The position numbers and the translations under genes are program-made. This document shows, in pieces, positions 44,572-55,636 of a stretch of DNA of 64,000 nt. Where the stretch lies: positions 51,825,013 through 51,889,012 of the forward strand of contig NW_023601754.1 of the NCBI RefSeq assembly GCF_014898055.3, in the 5' to 3' direction. The first letter of the stretch is position 1, and each line of letters starts with the position of its first letter. Source of the DNA: Talpa occidentalis. Lineage: Eukaryota; Chordata; Mammalia; Eulipotyphla; Talpidae. The notes below the pieces were generated by a model. The model searched no databases and was not told the origin of the DNA. It was given only the letters and a program-made list of their open reading frames with translations.

Positions 44572-44650
44572 TGAGGTCATGCCGAGCGAAAAAGCCCCTG
44601 ACGTCACCCGCAGCCAATCAGCGCGCGCGGCTCGGGGGCAGGTGACGTCA
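44572..44650 (-). promoter_or_regulatory. DUSP8: DUSP8 core promoter: two perfect CREs, a CRE-like site and a CCAAT box
   Basis: TGACGTCA occurs perfectly at 44599-44606 and 44643-44650. Between them is CCAAT at 44614-44618 (AGCCAATCAG), and a one-mismatch copy TGAGGTCA lies at 44572-44579. The cluster sits just upstream of the inferred DUSP8 first exon in a CpG island without a TATA box. TGACGTCA binds CREB/ATF and ATF2-JUN dimers, and CCAAT binds NF-Y. Because DUSP8 switches JNK and p38 off, ATF2/JUN sites here would form a feedback loop; that is inference. Confidence 0.7.
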
Positions 44651-45502
44651 GCCGGAGCCGGGCCGCGGGCGCGGGGCCGAGGCGGCCGCCGCGGGGGGCG
44701 GGGGCGGGGGGGGGGCGGGGGGCGGGGGGGCCGGGGCTCGCCGCCGCCCTCGCCCGCTGCCCTCGCCCCGCACCCCGCGGCGGCACCGGGGCGGCGCACC
44801 CCGATCGAGCCCGGGCCCCCCCTCCAGGAAGCCCCGGCGCCCCCCGGCTCGCGGGGACCCGGCCGCTCAGGGGCGCGCGGTCCGCTCCCCGCCCGCGGGC
44901 GCCGGAACAAAGGCCCCGCGCCCCTCGGGAGACCCCCGCCTGCGGCGCCGCGCGCCCCCCGACCCGCGGGCGCCTCACCTGCAGCTCCCGCCCCCGCGCC
45001 GGCTTCACCGCGAGGCTCAGAGCCCGCGCTTCGCTTCGGGGCGCGTCTCGGGAGGTCTCGGGAGCTCGCGGGGCCGGTGCCTGGAGCAGCTCGGAGCCCC
45101 CAGCCCCACCTGTGGCACCTGGCCCTGGGGCCCACCCTGGCAGCATGTCCCCCCCTCACCCCAATAAAGGTGGTCTCCGTCCCCCAGCCCACCCCGGTGG
45201 GAGCACAGCCACGCACCCCTGGGCATCCGGCGCCCAGAACATTAGTGCTGGGCCCAGAAAACTGGAGTCGGGGTCCGGGCCCCCCGGTGGCCCGCTGGCT
45301 GGCCCAGCCGAGGAGGCTGAATGGGAGAGACCCCGGCCCCTGGCCTCTGTTGCCCCTGGACACAAGCCGGGCCCAGGGCAGGGCTGAGGCTGCAGGGCGG
45401 GGTCCCCATGGGTCGTCAGCTGCTTCCTGACCTCCTCTGGCCAGGCCTGGGCCAGGTGACAGCTCTGAGGACGCTCTGGTCCCAGGGCCGCAGACTGGAG
45501 CG

Positions 45503-45544
45503 TAATTATGGGGGGCGCAATAGGTAATTAGGGGGGGGTAATTA
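45503..45544. promoter_or_regulatory. Cluster of three TAATTA homeodomain-type motifs
   Basis: TAATTA occurs at 45503-45508, 45525-45530 and 45539-45544 in otherwise G-rich sequence, about 0.9 kb upstream of the DUSP8 CREs. TAATTA is the core bound by many paired-class and LHX/DLX homeodomain proteins, and as a palindrome it can bind dimers. Confidence 0.45.
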
Positions 45545-46551
45545 TGGGGACCAGACGCCCAGATGTTTCTAAAGCCCCTCCCTGGGGCTGCCAGGTGGAG
45601 CCGGGTATTGTGCCCTCCAGCCTGGGGTCCCCAGCCGCCAGCGGTCTTTGGGGGCCCCCGATGGAGGGGGCGGGGGGCAGCGTCCGCCATCGACAGTGGA
45701 ATGAAGGGGCACGAAATGAAGCACACACGCCTGGCCTGACCCTCCTGGACTGGGGTGGCCCCCAGCCCCAGAGAACGCTGGGGGCCTGGGCCGGGCTCCT
45801 GGTCCTCTCCTATCGTGCTGACCTCCTGCTTTCAGCCAGAGGGCTTGGCGCCCGGGGGTGCTGGGGGGCACCCTGGCTGGTGAGCAGCACCTGCCTAGCG
45901 AGCACTGACCCCGTGTGTGCCGGGTGTGTCTTGGCTCAGAGCCAGCTCTTGGGATAAACAAAAATGGGGGGTACGGGGCTCCCCCGGAAGGAAGCTCAGG
46001 CGGCCCAGAGGCTGTTTGGGCTGGGCTTGGGCCCAGTCCTTCCTCCCCGGTCCCGACCTGGCCCGCGCCCGCAGAAGGCGGGCCTGAGCCGCGAGCCCCG
46101 CGGAGCCGCCGAGTCGGGGAGAGGCCGGCCTGGGTGCAGGCGGGGCCAGCGGAGGGCGAGGGCCTGCTGTGTTTGGGCTCACCCACGTCTGAGGGGTGAG
46201 GAGGCTGGACCCTGGGAGGCGGCAGGAGGACCCGGCTGGACCCTGATCAGACCAGGAGGGGCAGGTGAGGCCCTGGGGGAGCGTGGGGGCGCTGAAGAGC
46301 CCGGACCTGCAGGAGGAGCTGCGTGTGGGGTGCCCAGGCTCCTCTGCTGCTCGGCGCAGATGTGGTGAGGCCTGCGTGGGGCCAGGCCCTCGCCCCGAAG
46401 CCCCGGCTGTCTCGCCCAGCGCCTGGCTCATGGGAACACATGGCAGCACGCGGAAGGGCAGGTGATGGCGTCCTCGGACCCTTCTGGAAGCTCTGGGTGA
46501 GGGGCCATGTCTGGGCAGGGGGGTACGTCTGGGCCACGATCATTTTAAATC

Positions 46552-46835
46552 TTTTTTTCTTTAAAGATTTATTTTATTTATTGATGCACACAAGAACTGG
46601 GTACAGGCCAGAGGTGCGGGGGTGAGAGGACTCCCCAGTGACAGAGTGGGGGGCAGAGCAGGCCAATCCACCACCGAGGGGAGCAGCGGGGAGACGGGAG
46701 AGGTCTGCTGCGCGTGTGGCTCGCTCCCTGGGGGGTTACACTCTGGCTGCAGGTCAGTGGCTGGTGAGAGGCTGATAGCCGGAGACTAGCCCCTGCGCCC
46801 CCGCGCCCCCGCGCCCCCGCGCCCCCAGGGAGGCC
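46552..46835 (-). mobile_element. tRNA-derived SINE, minus orientation
   Basis: Begins with the complement of the A-rich tail and ends with the complement of the head (CCCAGGGAGGCC). The flanks GATCATTTTAAATCT (46538-46552) and GATTATTTTAAATCT (46837-46851) form a target-site duplication with one mismatch. Near its head it contains a GCGCCCCC tandem run at 46795-46827 not seen in the other copies. Confidence 0.85.
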
Positions 46836-46949
46836 TGATTATTTTAAATCTTAATGGTCGTTCCACAAATGGACTCTAAAAACTGGGTTTCCCGGGACCC
46901 TTTCTCGGGCAGGTCAGAGGCTTCCCAAGGCCATCTGCTGGGGTCCTGG

Positions 46950-48200
46950 CTGCTTCGGGGGTGGGGGCGGGAATGCGCGCCCTTGTCTCCTCCCTCCCCC
47001 GCCCGCTGAGCCCCACAGCCTCCCGGTCCCCAGCTCCGCGGGGCTCCAGGATCTCCCGGGCTGGTGCAGAATGTGGACACGGGGTGGGGGTCCCGCTGCC
47101 CTCCGACGCCGGCAGCCCCGCTGGAGGGTCACGTCGCGGTTTCCAGCAGGCCTGGCTCGGGCGCTGGCCTCCGCGCCCCGCAGGCCAGGCCCAAGTGCAG
47201 ACCGCCCGCGGGCCCTGCTCCCCGTGACCGCCGCAGCGGGGCGCTGGGCGTGCGGACGCGGTCTGGGCAGCCGGTGGCGAGGAGCCCGCGCATCCGGGCG
47301 GCCGGGGCCCAGGGGACCTTCCCGCGCCCCGCCGGGCAGTCGGATGGCGCCCTCTGCCGCCCACCGCCCCCCGCGGGCCGCCGGGCAGGGCCCTTCCAGC
47401 GCCCCGGCCAGCGACGGCGGCGCTCCTCCCCGCCGGGCTGCGGCCGGCGCGGCCCCCGCGACACCCGCGCTGCCCCGTGGCCCCCCGCGCGCCCGAGGCC
47501 AGCGGACACGCGCGGCGCTGGCGGGCGGCACCGCGCGCCCCCTCCCGCGGGGCCCAGCGCCCCGCGCCCCGCCCCCCGAACCCCGCGCCCCGCCCCGCCG
47601 CGCCTCGCCCCCCCCCGCGCCCAGCCCCCGAACCCGCGCCCCGCCCCGCCGCGCCTCGCCCCCCCCGCGCCCCGCCCTCCCCCGCCCCAATGCGCCCCGC
47701 CCCGCGCCGCGCCCCGCGTGCACCCAAGCGCGCCCCGCCGCGGTGTCCGGGCTGCTTTCGGGGTGCGGGACGCCGGGCCCGACCCCCGCCCTATTTGCCG
47801 GTGGTGGCCGCGTGTCTCCAGATGGGAAGGCGGCGGCCCCGCGCCCCGGGAGCGCCTCCCGCAATCAGCCGGTTCCTGGGCCGCGGAGCCCCGCACGGCC
47901 CCCCGGGACGGGCCTCCCCGCACGGCCCCCCCACCCCGCGTGTCCACGCCGCGGCCGCTCTCCTCGCGGGGGCCGCTCTCCTGCGCCCGGGGCTGCGGCC
48001 CGCGTGTCCTGGCGATGCCCCCGGCCGCGCCCGCCTCGCCCGCTCCTGCTCGGGGTGTCCTGCCTTTGAGCAGGTCCCCCCGCCGCTGTGGCCCCCGCGG
48101 CCCGGCCCCTCCAGGACGCCCTCGCCTGAGCTGCCCGCCCTCCCCGCCCCCTCACCTCCCAGGGGAGGGGGCGAGGGCGGCTCCCCGCGCCTGGACAGGG
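46950..48200. promoter_or_regulatory. Orphan CpG island between DUSP8 and the KRTAP5 genes
   Basis: About 1.2 kb of CpG-dense DNA rich in CGCGCCCCGCC repeats (47560-47720). No coding gene is recognisable on either strand. On the minus strand GAG is followed by GTGAGG at 48155, a possible donor. It may be a lncRNA promoter or a regulatory island. Confidence 0.45.
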
Positions 48201-48901
48201 GAAGCCCGGCCAGCCCACCAACTGAGGGCTCCCCCCACCCCGGGGCCCTCCCCAGGCCCCCCTTCCACAGAGCCCAGGGCTCCGTGCCCCGCCCGTGGCA
48301 CACAGGCCGGGTGAGCGCTGGGCCGCCGTGCCCAGGCTGAGCCCTGCTCGAGGCCAGCACATCAGGATGCAGGGGTGCGGCTGGGCACCCAAGGAGGGCT
48401 TGTCCTCAGGCAGCCCCCAGTCTCAGCTCCTCCTCAAGGCCCTGGTTTTGCAGGTCCACGTCGCCCAGTATCCCTGGGAGCCCCCCAGCTTTATATGTGA
48501 CTGGGATTTCTGGGCACCCACCCCGTCCATCTCATTTGGGGGGACCTCCTGTTTTAACAGTCACCCCAAAGGCCAGGTACCTTTGGGAGCATTGGTTGGT
48601 CCCGCCGTGGGCAGGTGCTGGGGGGGGCTCTGTCTGTGTGGGGCGCTCCGGGCCTGGGGCGGGCTGCCGCGCAGCTCTGCGGGTTGCTCTCCCGAGGCCT
48701 GGCAGCACCCAAGACCAGGCGTGAGGACGCGGGCCTGGCCCCTAGCTCGGGGTGAGCACCGCCCCCAGCCCCACACTGGGGCTGCAGCCAAGTGGTGTTC
48801 GCTGGGGGAGGGGGGGCAGGTGGTTAGGATCTAGAAACTGGGAGGCCCCGGGCATTACCCCACTGCACACCCTCCCCGCACACAGGCAGGTCTCGCAGCC
48901 C

Positions 48902-48907
48902 TTTATT
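48902..48907 (-). terminator. Possible isolated polyadenylation signal
   Basis: TTTATT on plus, AATAAA on minus, in a non-repeat context. Upstream on the minus strand there is no recognisable coding exon, so if used it would end a non-coding transcript or a retrocopy. Confidence 0.25.
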
Positions 48908-49944
48908 GGACGCTGCAGGCCAGAGGTGAGCCCAGCAGCCCGTTGCATGGGACCCCAGCCAGGGCCCCGGGGAGGTGCCTGAGCAGGAAGGGTACTGGGA
49001 CAGGCTGGGAAGGCCTCTGGCTGCCGGAAGGGGGGCCTTGGAGGCCATAGTGGACACAAGCACCGGTGCCCTTTGGCCACGGAGATCAAAGGGAAGTGCT
49101 CACCGGCAGGGGAGGGGCAGGTCTTGCTCCAGGTACCAGGAGAAGGCAGACGATGGGCTAGAGCTCAGGCCCCCGGGATGTCCAGCCTGCTGCGTCCATG
49201 ACCTTGGGCTTTCTCTTGGAGGCCTCTCAGCCGCAGTGCCCTCGCCAGTGGCGCCCCCCCTCCCCCGGCCATCCCCGCAGATTCCCCTGACGCTGCCCTC
49301 TGGGGCGCTTCCCCTCACACCCTGGGGGAGCCGGAACCTCCTAGTCCTGCTGACCCTCCCGGCTGGGCCCCGCAGGCAGCTCAGCGTTCCCTAGACCATT
49401 GCTCCCTGGGGATTCCTGGCCACTGGTTTTTAAGAATTGAGCGCAGCAGCGTGGAATGTCTTTGGGAAGCGTTTCTATTTTTGTTTCTTCTTCAGGAACC
49501 CCTCCTGCCCAGGCAGCGGGTCACACCCTGGCCCGAGCGCGCAGGTGCTACCCACCGGGCCACCCAGGAAGCCTGCGGCTTGCGTCCCCTGGCCGCGCTT
49601 GAGCGTCTGGGATCCAGGACATTGACTTTTGCCCCTGGTTTGGGGCGGCGCCCTCAGGTCCAGTGTGCCTGGCCCAGGCGTCTCGTGAGCCACCAGCCTG
49701 CAAGTGGCAGGCCTTCTCTGGAGTGCAGACCCCTGGCCCCGCCGAGGGCCTTCCTGAGTAGCTCGGCTGAGGGGGCGGCCTGCCTGTGGGGGACGGTGGC
49801 AGCAGGGGGAGGGGCCTGCTGTGTTCTGGCCGCAGGAAGGGTGCTGGGGAATGAAAGCCGGCGTGTCGTGGGGTCACGGGGTAGCTGGGGTGTGGGTGCC
49901 GAGTTGCCAGACCCCTTCTCCAGCCTGGACCAGCAATGCCAGCG

Positions 49945-49990
49945 CGGGGGGTGGGGGGGTGGGGTGGGGTGGGGTGGGGTGGGGGTGGGG
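49945..49990. repeat. (GGGGT)n G-rich pentamer run
   Basis: GGGGTGGGGTGGGGT pentamers flanked by longer G runs, over about 45 bases. Simple repeat with quadruplex-forming potential. Confidence 0.9.
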
Positions 49991-50129
49991 CCAGCGCTCT
50001 GCAAAGGGCCAGCTCTCTGGGGATGCAAGCTGAGCTGTGCTGGAGAGCGGGTGGGGGGCCGGGCAGGGCCTAGAGAGGGAACCAGCAGCCCAGGCCAGCA
50101 GGAGCAGGCATGCTCCTGGGAGTGCTCCC

Positions 50130-50340
50130 TTACCCCACATTTCTACATTTTAAATTTTTCCACATCTATGTTTACATGTGGCTTTGGAATCTGTATATCG
50201 TTGGGCATTTTTAAGCTAGCTTTGTGATCTTTATGTTTAAACTAGCGAGTTTTGTCCATTTACGTTTAATGTATTTCCTGACATGGGTTCAAGTCAGCTG
50301 TCTTATCTTGTATTTCATGCTGCGCCGCCTGCCCCGTACG
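50130..50340 (-). mobile_element. Old L1 LINE fragment, minus orientation
   Basis: A sudden switch to AT-rich DNA with phrases such as CCATTTACGTTTAATGTA and ATGGGTTCAAGTCAGCTGTC. These resemble the complement of mammalian L1 ORF2 3' sequence. The fragment is heavily diverged. AT-rich, T-heavy sequence continues to about 51500 and may be more of the same element, but I cannot align it by eye. Confidence 0.5.
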
Positions 50341-51942
50341 CCTTCTCTTCCATGCCTTGGTGCTGCTTAGTGCCTTTGCTTATTCTCTTTCTGCTGTAAT
50401 GGTTTCACCAGGAGACCCAGCTTTGTTTTTTTCCCAAGACTCCTACTTGGCGCATGTCTGTTGGGCCTTCTTTGCCTGCTTTCCTCGGTGTTTGTCATTT
50501 CCTCTTGCTTCCTTCTCTGCCTCCCCATTTCATTTTCACTTAAGACATTCGCTGTGCTCCTGTGATGTCATGTTCCTTCCATCTGAGGCATTATTTCTCA
50601 AAGGATCTCTTCTGCCTCTCACTTCCCCCTGAAAGCTATCACCTCATTTCTCAAATGTTCTGTTTCTGACTTCCGCTGTCTGGCTGAATCTTGTGCACTG
50701 CTGTGCGGTGCCTTCGTCACCTGCGAGGTGATGTCGCCCAGGCCCCGCACCTCTCACCGCTGCAGCGAGGTGGGCCTCTGGGTCAGGGCTGAGTGGGAAA
50801 TGCTGTGACGCAGTGGCCTGTGCTGAGGGCTGCTCTTGTGGGCCGGCCCTGCTCCTCCCGCGTGCCTGCCACCCCAGGGGGGACTCGGCTCCTGAGAAAC
50901 GTGCGCTTTGGGATCACCTGCTTTTGTTATGAATCTCAACAGGGAATTTCTGCCTTGCTGTCTAGTTACTTTGCCTGTTTCCGTGTGGGGTGTAGGAATA
51001 TACAAACACTAGCTTCCCGTTTGCTGCCTCCTCTCTAGAATTCCCACATGGAGCCAGACCCCGTAGACACCGTCTTCTTCTTCCAGCTGCGTGACCTGAG
51101 CTCTCTGGAAGGTGAGGCCTTGGGCGCGCTTCCCAGCCGGTGCAAAGTGTAAGGTCTGACTTCTCGGTGGTTTTATCTCCCTGAACACCACACCTCTTTC
51201 AGCTTGGGATGCCTTTCTGCAAAATCACACCCTGCTCCGTGTGCTGCTGTCTGCAGTTATCTGTAGTTTGCTGTCCGTTTTCTTGGGGTTCATGCCCTGA
51301 TGTTTCTTGTTATTGTAGCGCCCCTGTCTCTGTGCTCGGTGTCCTTTGGGTAGAGAACTTTCTCTGGCGACTCGTGTCCCCACCTCCCCAGAAACGCTGT
51401 GATTTTCCAGACCTTGCGTGTGGCCTGTCCCCGGAGCATCTCAGCCCAGCAGCATGTCACCAGGAAACAGCTTTAGCTTCCTCAGGTCCCCCAGGGTGCA
51501 CACAGGGCCTCCTTTTGTCTGGAAGGCTGCTCTCCCCGCCTCTGTGGCCCACGCACCCGAATCCTGAAATCCCAGTTCTGGGTCGGGCCGTGTGCTGTGG
51601 CTCCCAGGGAGGCGCCTGGCACGTCACGCCTCCCTCCCCAGCCTCTGCCTGCAAAAGCTCCTTCCAGGACCAGCATCCCTGCATCTGGCTGGGGGAGATT
51701 GGGGGGCATGGGGTGCGTGGTTGGGGCACTCTGGACCTTCTGTGGCAGTGCCCAAGCCCTCCCCCTGGCGAGCCTGCCCATCCTACAGCAGAGGGCCAGG
51801 ATGCTGAGTGGAGAGGGGAGCGTGGATGTCTATATGGAGGCGTGGGGACCGTCCAGCCTCGCTGACGGGTGCCAAGGCACCGTTTTGAGGAAACCGCTAA
51901 ATCACCACCATGCAGGAGAGCGTTGAAAAGAAAAGGCCTTCT

Positions 51943-52218
51943 GGGCCTCCCTGGTGGTGCAGCGGTTGAGCGCAGGGCTGTGAAGCTGCCCGCACCCTCT
52001 GCAGCGCCGGTTCAATCCCCGGCCACCGGGCGAGGGTCCCGCATGGCGCTCAGACCTCTCCTGCCGCCCGCTGCTCCCCTCAGCAGTGTACTTCGGTCCT
52101 TCTGCCTGCTCTGCTCCCCGCTCTGGCTCTGGTGAATCCTCTCACCCTCCCGCGCTTCTGACTGTCCCCAGTGCTTGTATAAATAAATAAATAAATAAAT
52201 CTTTTGAAAAAAAAAAAA
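51943..52218 (+). mobile_element. tRNA-derived SINE, plus orientation (younger subtype)
   Basis: Head GGGCCTCCCTGGTGGTGCAG followed by GGTTGAGCG (A box) and GGTTCAATCCCC (B box), then the family body and an AATAAATAAATAAATAAATC tail with poly(A). Intact polymerase III boxes and the same body as the copies at 62395 and 63496 mark it as the younger subtype. Confidence 0.85.
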
Positions 52219-52260
52219 GAAAAAAGACGAGTCCTTCCGAGCACAGTGGTCATGATGTAT

Positions 52261-52266
52261 TTTATT
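52261..52266 (-). terminator. Polyadenylation signal of the minus-strand KRTAP5 gene
   Basis: TTTATT on plus, AATAAA on the gene strand, about 440 bases after the stop codon, a 3' UTR length typical of KRTAP genes. It lies just beyond the end of the SINE at 51943, so the transcript ends before the repeat. Confidence 0.7.
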
Positions 52267-52707
52267 AAGGGGAACTCGTTGTCTAGTTTTTTTTAAACAG
52301 ATGGGGGTGAAGGGAGGAGGGAAGGATGTCTTGTAGGGAAGGGAGGGCGCAGGGAGGGAGTCCTGAGAGCCAGTGGAGACAGCGCTCAACATGCTCGGGG
52401 TCATGGAGCTGCGTGCAGGCTCAGACCCCGCGGGCCAGCCCCGGGGGCAGGGAGGCGCCCACACAGGCGGGGACGGGTGCCACCTGCCTCTCAGCAGAGG
52501 CTCTCCAGCCTCTGGGGGCATGTCTCCTCAGCTGGGAGGCCAGACGGGTCCCAGATGGAGAGCTGGGCTGTGGAGGACACGCACATGGGGACAGAAAGCA
52601 GGAAAAGACAGCGTGACCTCAGTAGCATGTGGACAGGGGTTGATTCGGGGAGCCCAGGACAACAGGTTTCATCTAAGCCCGAGAAAGCAAAGGTCTGGCC
52701 GCAAGCC

Positions 52708-53571
52708 TCAGATCTTGCACTGGCAGCAGACGGGGGCGCAGCTGCACTGGGAGCAGCTGGGCTTGCAGCAGCTGGACTGGCAGCAGGCGGGAACACAGCA
52801 GCTGCACTGGGAGCAGCTGGGTTTACAACAGCTGGACTGGCAGCAGCTGGGCTTGCAGCAAACGGGGACACAGCAGCTGGACTGGCAACAGCTGGGCTTG
52901 CAGCAGCTGGACTGGCAGCAGACGGGGACACAGCAGGTCGATTGGGAGCAGCCACAGGAGCCGCAGCCCCCACAGGAGCCGCAGCCCCCACAGGAGCCAC
53001 AGCCTCCCTTGCAGCCCCCACAGGAGCCACAGCCTCCCTTGCAGCCCCCACAGGAGCCACAGCCCCCCTTACAGCCCCCACAGGAGCCACAGCCTCCCTT
53101 GCAACCCCCACAGGAGCCACAGCCCCCCTTACAGCCCCCACAGGAGCCACAGCCCCCACAGGAGCCGCAACCCCCCTTACAGCCCCCGCAGGAGCCACAG
53201 CCCCCCTTACAGCCCCCACAGGAGCCACAGCCCCCACAGGAGCCGCAACCCCCCTTACAGCCCCCGCAGGAGCCACAGCCCCCCTTACAGCCTCCACAAG
53301 AGCCACAACCCCCACAGGAACCACAGCCCCCCTTACAGCCCCCACAGGAGCCACAGCCTCCCTTGCAGCCCCCACAGGAGCCACAGCCTCCCTTGCAGCC
53401 CCCGCAGGAGCCACAGCCCCCTTTGCCACAGCTGGCGCAGGGGCAGGCGGGCACACAGCAGCAGGCGGGCACACAGCAGCAGGCGGGCACACAGCAGGAG
53501 CCGCAGCCCCCGCAGCCCCCGCAGCTGGAGCCGCAGCCCCCGCAGCCTCCGGAGCAGCCACAGCAGCCCAT
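52708..53571 (-). CDS. KRTAP5 family ultrahigh-sulfur keratin-associated protein (287 aa)
   Basis: Intronless gene for a Cys/Gly/Ser-rich hair protein that cross-links keratin filaments through disulfides in the hair shaft cuticle/cortex. Start ATG 53571-53569 ([10 protein letters not shown]), stop TGA 52710-52708. Domain order: N-terminal GGCGGCGSS block, three CCVPA repeats, [10 protein letters not shown], a central array of twelve [10 protein letters not shown] decamers mixed with GGCGSC hexamers, then a C-terminal block of [11 protein letters not shown] and CCVPVCC pentapeptide-type repeats ending CCQCKI. The size fits the KRTAP5 family. A TATA box lies 90 bases upstream and a poly(A) signal 440 bases downstream, so it looks active. 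It is divergent from the copy at 57693. Which numbered KRTAP5 it equals cannot be told from sequence alone. Confidence 0.93.
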   Translation of the reverse strand: MGCCGCSGGCGGCGSSCGGCGGCGSCCVPACCCVPACCCVPACPCASCGKGGCGSCGGCKGGCGSCGGCKGGCGSCGGCKGGCGSCGGCGSCGGCKGGCGSCGGCKGGCGSCGGCGSCGGCKGGCGSCGGCKGGCGSCGGCGSCGGCKGGCGSCGGCKGGCGSCGGCKGGCGSCGGCKGGCGSCGGCKGGCGSCGGCGSCGGCGSCGCSQSTCCVPVCCQSSCCKPSCCQSSCCVPVCCKPSCCQSSCCKPSCSQCSCCVPACCQSSCCKPSCSQCSCAPVCCQCKI

Positions 53572-53659
53572 GGTCGTGGTGAGTGCGAGTGCGGGACGGA
53601 GCGGGTCAGAGGAGAGGAGAGAGGGAGGGTGGAGTGTGGGGCCTGGCGGGGGCGGGGCC

Positions 53660-53665
53660 TTTATA
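53660..53665 (-). promoter_or_regulatory. TATA box of the minus-strand KRTAP5 gene
   Basis: GTATAAAGGCC on the gene strand, 89 bases before the ATG, in the same context as the TATA box of the plus-strand copy (57599-57604). Transcription probably starts near 53635. Confidence 0.85.
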
Positions 53666-54781
53666 CACCTGCTGGCCAGGTGCGCCTGCACGTGGGTGTG
53701 TCCACGTGACCTTCTGCTGTTTCTCCAGGTCCTATTTTCCTCTCTGTGCCTTCCTGCTGGCTCAGGACAGCACCCACTTTCCTTGTCCCCGGGCTCAGCT
53801 CATGCGTGTGCTTGCACAGGACCTGGGGGCGCGGGCGGCCTGAGGCGACTGTCCCGCCCACGTGCCCTGCCCTGGCTGTGCTGACTTCCTGGCGGCGTCT
53901 CTGCGCGGAGCTCACAGGTCTCCTCGCGCGGCGGGGGAATAAGGAGCCAGAGGGGAGCCGGCACCCTCAGCCCGAGGCCCGGAGGGGTCGCCGTCTGTGT
54001 CACCTGAGTTTCTGTGTCGCGCTCATGTTGCCTCAGTTTACCCTGGGGGTGTCCTTCCCCTTCCGGTTGGAAGCAGGACACCGCGGCTCCCACCCTGGAG
54101 GGGGCCGGCCGCCCTGTCCTGCTCGGCCCCGCCGCCTCCGCGCCCTCCCCTGGCTCCGGGCTCTGGGGGTCTCCCGGGCGTCCTCCCGTCTGGAGGCCCT
54201 GGCGGCCCTGCCCGTCTGCCTCGAGGCTGGCCCGGGATCCCGTGCGCGGCGGGCGCAGGCGGCGCGTGGCCTGTTTCGGGAGGACGGTTCCCCGCGGGGC
54301 CTGGTCTTCCCCCTCTCAAGGCGCAGGTGTCCGGGGGCGGCGTGAAGGCGCCCCGCGCCCACAGCTCCGGGTGTGTCTCCCGCAGGTAGGGTGGGGTCCG
54401 TGCCAGCAACAGGCCCCCCCCCCCGGGCTCCTCGCGGCGTGTGAGGTCAGGAGCCCGCGCAGGGCGCAGTGTCGGCCTGGAGTGCCCCTCGCGGGCAGGC
54501 GCTTGTTCTGGGCCCAGGGAGCGGCTGCTGGTCCGGCCCCGGGTCCGGTGGGCCTGTGTCCCTCTGCTCGGCAGAGACGCAGCCGTGGTGGCCGCCCCGC
54601 ACGCGGGCCTGGAGCTGGGCCGCGCCGCCCTCTCCTGGTGCCCGCCCGGCCGCGGGCCTCCCGCCGCCTGCTCGCTGCTGTCGCCAACGAGGGCCCGCGG
54701 GCTTCCCGGGGTGGCTTGGAACCCGCCGGGCTGGCTGGCGCGTCTCTCGCGTGTGGATGGCCGTCGTCAGAGTCCACCTCG

Positions 54782-55003
54782 CGGGGCCCCCGGGGCGCAG
54801 GGCTTAGTCTCGGCACGTGCAGCTGTCCGCGGCCCCCCACCAGGGAGCTGCCCACAGGGCGCGGCAGGCCTCTCCTGACTTCCGCCGCTCCCCTCGGCTC
54901 CGCGGCTCCCCGCTCTGTCTCTGGGGCGTCCTCGCACCCCCGCACCTCCGGCCTGCACCCCGCTCTTGTGTGCGCACGTGCACACGTCTTTAAAGAGAAG
55001 ATT
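54782..55003 (+). mobile_element. Degraded tRNA-derived SINE, plus orientation
   Basis: Recognisable body of the older subtype: CAGGGAGCTGCCCACAGGGCGC, CTCCCCGCTCTGTCTCTGGGG and CCGGCCTGCACCCCGCTCTTGTGTG, with a decayed head and a tail interrupted by substitutions. The most diverged copy in the window. Confidence 0.7.
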
Positions 55004-55636
55004 TCGCCTGCGAGGCGCGTCCTGGCGGGAGGGCCTTGCTAGGTGCGCGGGGCCTTCCCGCCGCCGCGCTGGGCTCTGCAGCCCAACCCCAGACACTTAC
55101 TAGTTCCGGGACATTTTCTGCGGCTGATTCCGGATTTTGTGCGCCGGCCTGGAAACGAACCGTTTAAATGAAAAAAACGAAGCCGACAAGAGCAGGTGCT
55201 GCCAGGCGGGGTGCCCGAGCCGCCCTGGCGCGGGGGGCAAACCCGCAGCACACGGTCATTTGGCGGCTTTTATTTTCGTGCGCGCCAGGCACATGTGTGC
55301 TCCTGCGTTCACTCGCCCGAAGGCGCTGAGACCGGTAGGTGCCCCCGCAGCCCGCAGGCTCCGGGCGGGCCGGCTCTAGTCCCGGCGGCCCCAAGCTCGG
55401 GAGTGACCAGGAGGCCCTTCGCTAGGTGAGTGGCCGGATGGACCGCGCCCTCTCAGGCCGGGGCCGTGACCCAGTGGCTGGAGGACGGAGCTGGTCGGCT
55501 GCGGCCATGCAGGAACCGCGATGCCCGTCCAGGTGCGGGAGCCCCGCGAGCATCACGCTGGGATCTGGCTCGGGCCTTCGGGAGAGGCAGGGGCAGACGC
55601 AGAGACACCGTGGGGTTGCAGGGGAGGAGCGCGGGG

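Larger units (their letters stand above)
43650..45060 (-). promoter_or_regulatory. DUSP8: DUSP8 CpG island
   Basis: About 1.4 kb of CpG-dense DNA covering the minisatellite, the inferred first exon and the CRE cluster. Repeated GGGCGGGGC-type GC boxes (SP/KLF sites) are frequent at 44440-44560. Confidence 0.7.

Noticed and set aside
43609..45726. 705-codon minus-strand frame across the DUSP8 CpG island and minisatellite
   Set aside because: Contains translated minisatellite units (GGPAGG) and promoter sequence. The region is the inferred non-coding first exon and promoter of DUSP8.
49505..49575. Possible short SINE head fragment (GCAGGTGCTACCC...GGCCACCCAGGAAGCC)
   Set aside because: Suggestive of the head of a tRNA-derived SINE in reverse, but too short and diverged to call.
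52477..53709. 410-codon Ala/Thr/Pro-rich plus-strand frame over the minus KRTAP5 gene
   Set aside because: Third open frame of the same stop-free repeat. The KRTAP5 frame alone has a recognised family, TATA box and poly(A) signal.
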